Below are positions 1-5,075 of a DNA stretch of 7,749 nucleotides, in pieces. The DNA is from an uncultured Flavobacteriia bacterium (GTDB lineage Bacteria > Bacteroidota > Bacteroidia > Flavobacteriales > Flavobacteriaceae), in the NCBI GenBank assembly GCA_946482495.1, contig CAMLRV010000100.1, forward strand, positions 1 through 7,749. Direction: 5' to 3'. Both the position numbers and the translations under genes were made by a program. Position 1 is the stretch's first letter. Every line of letters starts with the position of its first letter. The notes under the pieces were generated by a model. That model was not told the origin of the DNA. It saw nothing but the letters and a program-made list of their open reading frames with translations, and did not search any database.

Positions 1-618
1 AACTTCTTCATTCGTAACGGTTTTTACCACATTCGGACCCGTAACAAACATATAACTGTTGTTTTCTACCATCATCGTGAAATCAGTCATCGCTGGAGAA
101 TAAACCGCTCCACCAGCACATGGTCCCATAATTGCAGAAATTTGCGGAATCACTCCAGATGCCTGAACGTTTCTGTAGAAAATATCGGCATAACCACCTA
201 ATGAACGTACACCTTCTTGAATACGCGCTCCACCAGAATCGTTTAATCCGATCATTGGAACCCCGTTTTTCAAGGCCATATCCATTACTTTACAGATTTT
301 TTCTGCGTGTGTTTCTGATAACGAACCACCAAAAACCGTGAAGTCTTGTGCGAAAATGTAAATCGCTCTTCCGTTGATAGTTCCGTAACCTGTTACAACT
401 CCATCTCCGTAAATGATTTCTTTCTCCATTCCGAAATCGGTTGTACGGTGTGTCACAAACATACCAATTTCTTCAAATGAACCTTCATCTAACAAATATT
501 CAATACGCTCTCGAGCTGTTAAACGCTTTTTAGCATGTAATGCTTCAATTCGTTTTTCGCCACCACCTAATTTGGCTAAAGCAATTTTATCTTCTAATAT
601 TTTTATTTTGTCTTGCAT
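1..618 (-). CDS. pccB: Acyl-CoA (propionyl-CoA type) carboxylase beta subunit, carboxyltransferase, partial
   Basis: Carboxyltransferase subunit that moves the carboxyl group from carboxybiotin to an acyl-CoA, most likely propionyl-CoA giving methylmalonyl-CoA, in the cytoplasm. The frame is open from ATG at 618 to the window edge, giving 206 residues of a protein that is usually about 510 long; the C-terminal, biotin-facing domain lies outside. Visible crotonase-fold signatures are FGGSLSE (96-102), [13 protein letters not shown] (124-136) and [12 protein letters not shown] (165-176). The last is the N-domain oxyanion-hole loop of PccB-type enzymes. From memory, the stretch after residue 95 closely follows human PCCB. 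The start is preceded by an A-rich leader with no Shine-Dalgarno, as is usual in Bacteroidota. It follows accC by 72 bases on the same strand. Substrate choice depends on residues outside the window, so acetyl-CoA or methylcrotonyl-CoA cannot be fully excluded. MmdA-type decarboxylases share this fold, but the adjacent biotin carboxylase argues for a carboxylase. Confidence 0.93.
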   Translation of the reverse strand, partial: MQDKIKILEDKIALAKLGGGEKRIEALHAKKRLTARERIEYLLDEGSFEEIGMFVTHRTTDFGMEKEIIYGDGVVTGYGTINGRAIYIFAQDFTVFGGSLSETHAEKICKVMDMALKNGVPMIGLNDSGGARIQEGVRSLGGYADIFYRNVQASGVIPQISAIMGPCAGGAVYSPAMTDFTMMVENNSYMFVTGPNVVKTVTNEEV

Positions 619-627
619 AATTATTTT

Positions 628-642
628 TTTTAACCGCAAAGT
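628..642. repeat. 15-base word shared by both carboxylase spacers (copy 1)
   Basis: TTTTAACCGCAAAGT occurs here, just upstream of the carboxyltransferase start, and again without change at 2201-2215 between accC and the carrier gene. In both places it sits beside an array of degenerate 7-mers. This looks like a dispersed intergenic repeat rather than chance, but copy number elsewhere in the genome cannot be judged from this window. Confidence 0.6.
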
Positions 643-643
643 T

Positions 644-685
644 TAACTTCTAGCATCCATCTTCCAACTTCCTGCTCCCAGCTTC
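644..685. repeat. Six degenerate tandem 7-mers between accC and pccB
   Basis: On the minus (transcribed) strand this spacer divides without gaps into six 7-base units with consensus GAAGNTR; GAAGCTG at 685-679 and GAAGTTG at 671-665 are examples. On the plus strand it reads as a pyrimidine-rich YARCTTC repeat. It fills most of the 72-base gap and ends about 25 bases before the pccB start codon. No hairpin that would act as a terminator was seen, so the gap is probably transcribed as part of the operon. The function is unknown. Confidence 0.7.
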
Positions 686-690
686 TAACT

Positions 691-2130
691 TTAATTCGGA
701 ACTCTAACTATTTCTTTATCTTCTAAATATTTTTTCAGCGCGACTAAAGCGGCAATTTCTGCTTCTTTATCAAATTTTGCTTTTAGTTTGTTACTGTCGT
801 AATATTTCTTCACGAAATTCGTATCAAAATCACCCGAACGGAACGCTTCATGCTCCATTACAAATGTCCCGAAAGGCAATGTCGTACTAATTCCTTCTAT
901 ATGATAATTCGCAATGGCTTTAATCATCAATTCGATAGATTCTTCACGTGTTTTTCCGTATGTGATAAGTTTTGCCAACATTGGATCGTAATAAATTGGC
1001 ACATCCATTCCTTGTTCGAAACCATTATCCACACGAATACCCTCACCTACTGGAATTTGGTACACATCTAAATGTCCAACACTTGGTAAAAAATCATTTA
1101 ATGTATCTTCAGCGTACACACGTAATTCCATCGCGTGCCCTTTAATTTGTAAATCGTCTTGAGTAATTGTTAATTTTTCGCCACGAGCCACACGAATTTG
1201 CATTTCCACAAGGTCTAAACCTGTAATCATTTCTGTTACTGGATGTTCTACTTGCAAACGCGTATTCATTTCTAAGAAATAGAAATTTTTCTTCTCATCT
1301 AATAAAAACTCTACAGTTCCAGCTCCTAAATAATCACAAGATTGCGCCACTTTTACAGCAGCTTCACCCATTGCTTTACGAATTTCTGGAGTTAAAACTG
1401 AAGATGGTGCTTCTTCTACTACTTTTTGGTGACGACGTTGAATACTACATTCTCTTTCGAATAAATACAAAATATTTCCGTGACTATCTGCCATAACTTG
1501 AATTTCGATATGACGAGGAGAACCAACATATTTTTCAATAAAAACCGAACCATCTCCGAAAGCATTTGTTGCTTCAGAAATTGCTCTATCCATTTGCGAT
1601 TCAAATTCTGCTTCGTTTTCCACGATACGCATTCCTTTTCCACCACCACCAGCAGACGCTTTAATTAAAATTGGAAAACCAATTTCCGACGCGACTTTTT
1701 TCGCTAAAGCGATATCTGTAATGGCTTCATCTAAACCAGGAACCATAGGAATATCGAAAGCTTTTACCGCTTCTTTAGCTGCTAATTTACTTCCCATAAT
1801 TTTCATGGCCTTCGATTTCGGTCCGATGAATGTAATGTTATTTTTTTCGGCAAGTTCTGCGAAATCTGAGTTTTCACTCAAGAATCCGTAACCCGGATGA
1901 ATTCCGTCTACACCTAATTGTTTACAAACTTCAATTATTTTATCGCCTAATAAATACGATTGATTGGATGGTGCTTCACCAATACAAACCGCTTCATCTG
2001 CAAATTTTACGTGTGGTGAATTTCTATCCACAGTTGAATATACCGCAACTGTTTTAATTCCCATTTTTTTAGCGGTTTGCATTACTCTAACAGCAATTTC
2101 ACCTCTATTTGCAACTAATATTTTTTTCAT
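691..2130 (-). CDS. accC: Biotin carboxylase subunit of acyl-CoA carboxylase
   Basis: ATP-dependent carboxylation of the biotin on the carrier protein, the first half-reaction of the acyl-CoA carboxylase, in the cytoplasm. The 479 residues cover the N-terminal biotin carboxylase domain (VANRGEIAVR, 6-15; HPGYGFLSEN, 78-87), the ATP-grasp domain with the glycine-rich loop GGGGKGM (161-167), and the C-terminal carboxylase domain. Residues matching the E. coli AccC active site are present: K115, K157, H207, K236, E274, E287, N289, R291, Q293, V294, E295 and R337, at a steady offset of one or two from E. coli. The protein is about 30 residues longer than E. coli AccC, with an extra charged C-terminal tail. 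The ATG at 2130 gives the family's usual N-terminus MKKILVANRG. The gene lies downstream of the carrier gene and upstream of pccB, so it most likely serves this enzyme rather than fatty-acid synthesis; the name accC denotes the family. It could equally be called a split pccA. Confidence 0.96.
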   Translation of the reverse strand: MKKILVANRGEIAVRVMQTAKKMGIKTVAVYSTVDRNSPHVKFADEAVCIGEAPSNQSYLLGDKIIEVCKQLGVDGIHPGYGFLSENSDFAELAEKNNITFIGPKSKAMKIMGSKLAAKEAVKAFDIPMVPGLDEAITDIALAKKVASEIGFPILIKASAGGGGKGMRIVENEAEFESQMDRAISEATNAFGDGSVFIEKYVGSPRHIEIQVMADSHGNILYLFERECSIQRRHQKVVEEAPSSVLTPEIRKAMGEAAVKVAQSCDYLGAGTVEFLLDEKKNFYFLEMNTRLQVEHPVTEMITGLDLVEMQIRVARGEKLTITQDDLQIKGHAMELRVYAEDTLNDFLPSVGHLDVYQIPVGEGIRVDNGFEQGMDVPIYYDPMLAKLITYGKTREESIELMIKAIANYHIEGISTTLPFGTFVMEHEAFRSGDFDTNFVKKYYDSNKLKAKFDKEAEIAALVALKKYLEDKEIVRVPN

Positions 2131-2136
2131 ATGTTT

Positions 2137-2171
2137 TTAGCTTTTAGCAATTAGCTCTCAGCGATTAGCTT
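2137..2171. repeat. Five degenerate tandem 7-mers directly upstream of accC
   Basis: Read on the plus strand, five gap-free 7-base units begin TTAGC or TCAGC (consensus TTAGCNN); TTAGCTT occurs at 2137-2143 and again at 2165-2171. On the transcript this is an A-rich AAGCTAA-like repeat ending six bases before the accC ATG, exactly where translation initiation signals lie. A change of one unit would shift the leader by 7 bases without affecting the protein. Confidence 0.7.
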
Positions 2172-2200
2172 TAAATCTTAATATTTATACTAATTTTTTA

Positions 2201-2246
2201 TTTTAACCGCAAAGTAGCGCAAAGTTTATCACAAAGACTCGCAAAG
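2201..2246. repeat. CGCAAAG word cluster, four copies 10-12 bases apart, with copy 2 of the shared 15-mer
   Basis: CGCAAAG occurs at 2208-2214, 2218-2224 and 2240-2246, with a one-base variant CACAAAG at 2230-2236. The start-to-start spacing is 10, 12 and 10 bases, close to one helical turn. The first copy is part of TTTTAACCGCAAAGT (2201-2215), which is also found at 628-642. On the transcript the unit reads CTTTGCG. There are no unique spacers of CRISPR length. It may be a dispersed intergenic repeat of flavobacterial genomes or a multi-site protein-binding region; the sequence alone does not decide. Confidence 0.65.
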
Positions 2247-2247
2247 A

Positions 2248-2296
2248 TTTTTACTTTTTACTTATGCCTTTTGCCTTTTTACTTTCTACTTGGCTC
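2248..2296. repeat. Six to seven degenerate tandem 7-mers behind the carrier gene
   Basis: On the plus strand six gap-free 7-base units run from 2248 to 2289, following TTTTTAC or TTTTGCC (consensus TTTTKMC, with minor substitutions); a poorer seventh unit is at 2290-2296. TTTTTAC occurs at 2248, 2255 and 2276. On the transcript the repeat reads GTAAAAA/GGCAAAA, starting three bases after the carrier stop codon. With the two neighbouring repeat blocks it makes up most of the 169-base gap between the carrier gene and accC. Confidence 0.7.
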
Positions 2297-2299
2297 TTC

Positions 2300-2785
2300 T
2301 TATTCGAACTCAATTAACAATTGTCCTTTTTCAACAGCATTGCTTTTTTCAACAGCAATAGATTTAATTTTTCCACTACGAGGAGAAACCAAAGTGTTTT
2401 CCATTTTCATAGCTTCTAAAATTAATAAGGCTTCGTTTTCTGAAACTTCTTGTCCAACTGTCACACAAATTTCTAGGATTAAACCTGGCATTGGTGCTTT
2501 AATTTCGTTGACAACTTTTCCAGCACCAACAGAAATTCCCATAGATTCAATTAATAAATCTAATTCGTTAGCAATAGAAATATCGTAAGAATTTCCATTT
2601 ACTTTAACTGAATATTTTCTGGAATTAAAATCAGATGAAACTACTTCTGCTTGGTAAGGCTCATTTTCTTTTAGGATATGAAAATGGTTATTTTCTACAC
2701 TTACCGCGTCTAATTTCGACAAATCGCTACCTGTAAATTCAAAAGTATTACTTTGATTTACCGATATTTTATAAGGTTTACTCAT
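2300..2785 (-). CDS. Biotin carboxyl carrier protein subunit of acyl-CoA carboxylase
   Basis: Carries the biotin that shuttles the carboxyl group between the biotin carboxylase and the carboxyltransferase. The 161 residues end in a clear biotinyl domain: APMPG (97-101) followed by LEAMKMENTL (123-132), with Lys127 as the expected biotinylation site. Biotinylation would need a biotin protein ligase encoded elsewhere. Residues 1-80 are not the Ala/Pro-rich linker of classical AccB. They look like short beta strands (for example YSVKVNGNSYDISI, 58-71), which resembles the BT region that joins the domains in PCC alpha subunits. The gene therefore appears to be the C-terminal part of a PccA-like protein encoded separately from its carboxylase part. 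ATG at 2785 is the only sensible start, and no Shine-Dalgarno is visible. It is probably the first gene of the carboxylase operon, 69 bases after the kinase gene, and may have its own promoter there. Confidence 0.92.
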   Translation of the reverse strand: MSKPYKISVNQSNTFEFTGSDLSKLDAVSVENNHFHILKENEPYQAEVVSSDFNSRKYSVKVNGNSYDISIANELDLLIESMGISVGAGKVVNEIKAPMPGLILEICVTVGQEVSENEALLILEAMKMENTLVSPRSGKIKSIAVEKSNAVEKGQLLIEFE

Positions 2786-2839
2786 AGTCTATTTAAATTT
2801 GAGCGTAAAAATAGGGAAAGAAAACCTTTTTGTTAAATG

Positions 2840-2854
2840 AAAAACGAAGTTTTT
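2840..2854 (-). terminator. Possible weak terminator after the histidine kinase gene
   Basis: Directly after the kinase stop codon the transcript can form AAAAAC-TTC-GTTTTT, a six-base-pair stem with a three-base loop. The stem has only one G-C pair and the trailing sequence is not a clean U-tract, so it may be ineffective. If it works, the kinase and the carboxylase genes are separate transcription units. Confidence 0.28.
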
Positions 2855-4957
2855 TTATTTATTGAAGTATTTTTTAACCAGTTCGTACAATTTCTCTTTT
2901 TCCAATGGTTTAGAAATAAAATCGTTGAAACCTAGTTTCTTAATCTTATCTACTTCTTCAGGAAAAGAGTAGGAAGTTTGCGCAATTATCGGCACCTCTT
3001 TATTGAATTCTCGGATCATTTCGAAAGCGCCATAACCATCTAAATTTGGCATTTTAATATCCATAAAAACCAAATCGATTTCATGATTGGTTTTACATAA
3101 TTCTACTGCTTCTAAACCATCTTTGGCACGAATTACTTTAAAATTGAAGATTTTCAATAGCTTTTCGATGAGTTTGTAATTAATATTATCGTCTTCAGCA
3201 ACTAAAACTACTTCTTCATTACCTAAATGATAATTTACAATTTGATTGATTTTTTCGGTATAATCATCATCATTCTCAGCATATTTTAAAGGAGTTGTGA
3301 AAGTAAATGTAGAACCTAAACCTTCTTTCGTTTCTACAGAAATTTCTCCGCCTAACATTTCAACATATGATTTAGAAATAGCTAATCCTAAACCTAATCC
3401 TTCATTAGCAGAAATCTTTTTAGCATTGATTTTATTAAAACGTTTGAAAATTTTATCTCTAAATTCTTCTGGCATTCCAATTCCAGAATCTTTGACTTCA
3501 AAAATAATTTGATTATTAGCATGATTAATTTCATAATCTAGAATTACGAAACCTTCATCAGTAAACTTCAAAGCATTATTGATTAAATTAATCAAAATTT
3601 GATTCAGTTTAATCACATCTGTAACAATATTTCCTTTCAGTTTTTCACTTGGTTCTTGCAGTTTAACCGCAACTAAAGGGTTTTTATTTGAAAAAGTTGC
3701 CGATTCAAACACAGACTGTAATAAACTATCTAGATTTATACTACTGTAATTCGGCTTAATTAAATCGGAATCAATTTTCGACATTTCAATTAAATCATCC
3801 ACAATACTTAGCAAATTTCGACTATTGTACTGCACAATTCTCACAAATTCATGCTTCTCTTCTTCACTAATTTGATCATCAATAAGTAAATCGGAAAAAC
3901 CAACAATAGCATTCATTGGCGTTCTAATTTCGTGAGATAAATTCATCAAAAATGCCGATTTCAATTTATCGCTTTCTTCTGCTTTTATTTTTGAAGCCAT
4001 TAATTCGGTTCGTTGTTTAAAGTTTTCTTCGAAAAGTTTACCCATATAACGGAATTCGCCTTTGATATTTTTCAAATCCTCAATGGCAGAAACATCACCT
4101 TTCTTTAAAATTCTCTTAATCAAATTTAATGGAACACGCGACCATTTATTCGCATAATAAAAGAAAATGATCCATGATAAAATAATAGCAAACGCCATAA
4201 TTGCTAAGATACTTTTCGTAATGTAAAAATCAATGTCGTAAGCTCTTTTGAAGTATAATTTTGCAATTTCATTCTTATTATTATCAAGAAGAGGAATAGT
4301 TGTAAATACCGTTTTTAAAGCCTTTTCATTACCTACATAAAATTTAATTTTAGAGCTACAGATTTCTTCAATATTGGCAAAATAATCTCTATCTAGAAGT
4401 CGAGCCATAATAAAATAGCCTGAAGATTTCGTTTTGTTTTTAAAAGGATCATCTGATGGATGAATAGTACCACCGTAAATTTCCACAATTCCTTCTGGAA
4501 TTCTTAAATAAAATTTATCGAATTTTTTTTCTTTGATACGTTTAAAAGCTTCTTTAGGAATAAATTCTTTTGTTTTAATTTTCAAGGTAGAAACTTTCGT
4601 AATAAATTCTTCTTCAGAGGAATAAGCTGCTAAATATTCTACATCATAGGTATCAATTAAAACCGCAATGGAAGTATTAAACCATTTTAAATCTCGTGTT
4701 TTGGTAAATGCAACAAATTCATCCCAATAAGTAGCATCATTAACTACAGCTGCGTAAGATTCTGAATTTAATTTAAGAAGTGAGTGGATTTCGTTTTCAT
4801 AGAGTTCTTTACTGCTTCGGAAAATTTCTTTTTCTTGAACTCGCATGTAAAAATATAGGGAAACTACAATTAATAATAATCCGAAAGAGACTACAGATAG
4901 CAGAGTAATTACCTTAATATATGTGGAATTTCTAAACTTACTTAAAATTACATTCAT
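2855..4957 (-). CDS. Membrane hybrid histidine kinase with CHASE4-like sensor and receiver domain
   Basis: Two-component sensor kinase in the inner membrane. Residues 15-38 form the first membrane helix. The outer region (about 40-244) includes NDATYWDEFVAF (73-84) followed by WFNTSIAVLIDTYDVEYLAAYS, which fits the CHASE4 sensor pattern. A second helix spans about 247-268. The HisKA domain has FLMNLSHEIRTPMNAI (336-351) with phospho-acceptor His342. The ATPase domain shows the N box INLINNALKF (456-465), DSGIGMP (490-496) and GLGLGLAIS (520-528). A receiver follows (583-700) with acidic residues Asp589 and Asp590, phospho-acceptor Asp633, Thr661 and Lys683, all intact. There is no DNA-binding output domain, and no response regulator or HPt gene is in the window, so the target is unknown. 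The ATG at 4957 places the first helix properly. The gene is 118 bases downstream of the radical SAM gene. The ligand cannot be read from the sequence. Confidence 0.94.
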   Translation of the reverse strand: MNVILSKFRNSTYIKVITLLSVVSFGLLLIVVSLYFYMRVQEKEIFRSSKELYENEIHSLLKLNSESYAAVVNDATYWDEFVAFTKTRDLKWFNTSIAVLIDTYDVEYLAAYSSEEEFITKVSTLKIKTKEFIPKEAFKRIKEKKFDKFYLRIPEGIVEIYGGTIHPSDDPFKNKTKSSGYFIMARLLDRDYFANIEEICSSKIKFYVGNEKALKTVFTTIPLLDNNKNEIAKLYFKRAYDIDFYITKSILAIMAFAIILSWIIFFYYANKWSRVPLNLIKRILKKGDVSAIEDLKNIKGEFRYMGKLFEENFKQRTELMASKIKAEESDKLKSAFLMNLSHEIRTPMNAIVGFSDLLIDDQISEEEKHEFVRIVQYNSRNLLSIVDDLIEMSKIDSDLIKPNYSSINLDSLLQSVFESATFSNKNPLVAVKLQEPSEKLKGNIVTDVIKLNQILINLINNALKFTDEGFVILDYEINHANNQIIFEVKDSGIGMPEEFRDKIFKRFNKINAKKISANEGLGLGLAISKSYVEMLGGEISVETKEGLGSTFTFTTPLKYAENDDDYTEKINQIVNYHLGNEEVVLVAEDDNINYKLIEKLLKIFNFKVIRAKDGLEAVELCKTNHEIDLVFMDIKMPNLDGYGAFEMIREFNKEVPIIAQTSYSFPEEVDKIKKLGFNDFISKPLEKEKLYELVKKYFNK

Positions 4958-5004
4958 AAATTCTCTATATTTTCCTTAAATATATAAAAAAATCAACGAA
5001 TTTT

Positions 5005-5038
5005 AAAATTTAATGAAAAAATAACAAGAAAATAACAA
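5005..5038 (-). promoter_or_regulatory. Possible promoter for the histidine kinase gene
   Basis: On the minus strand TTG (5038-5036) is followed after 23 bases by TAAATTTT (5012-5005), which matches the Bacteroidota -7 element TAnnTTTG at all but the last base. The spacer is at the long end of the accepted range. The region also holds an 11-base near-perfect tandem duplication (5018-5028 and 5029-5039, differing at one base), so the TTG element has a second copy. In such AT-rich DNA the match could be chance. Confidence 0.25.
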
Positions 5039-5075
5039 AATCATTACATTTTGTCACGTAGTGAACTACAATTTA

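Noticed and set aside
132..646. Plus-strand open frames opposite the carboxyltransferase gene (132-341 and 413-646)
   Set aside because: They are antisense to a clear carboxyltransferase reading frame, lack family features and arise from codon bias on the other strand.
1419..1649. Minus-strand 76-residue frame inside accC, and plus-strand frames at 850-1071 and 1480-1668
   Set aside because: All lie inside a well-supported biotin carboxylase gene with intact catalytic residues, and the translations show no recognisable domain.
2201..2296. CRISPR-like array in the carrier-accC gap
   Set aside because: The repeated words are 7 bases long and only 3-5 bases apart or directly tandem, with no spacers of 25-40 bases and no cas genes.
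2271..2588. Plus-strand 105-residue frame overlapping the carrier gene
   Set aside because: It runs antisense through the biotinyl domain and begins in the repeat-rich spacer; there is no promoter or domain to support it.
2806..2813. TATTTTTA on the minus strand as a -7 promoter element for the carrier gene
   Set aside because: It misses the final G of TAnnTTTG and there is no TTG at a suitable upstream distance, so it is not listed as a feature.
5051..5071. Inverted-repeat-like segment after the radical SAM gene (GTAG-TGAA-CTAC core) as a terminator or operator
   Set aside because: Only four base pairs are continuous, the outer TTGT/ACAA match overlaps the inner stem, and no T-tract follows at the right place.
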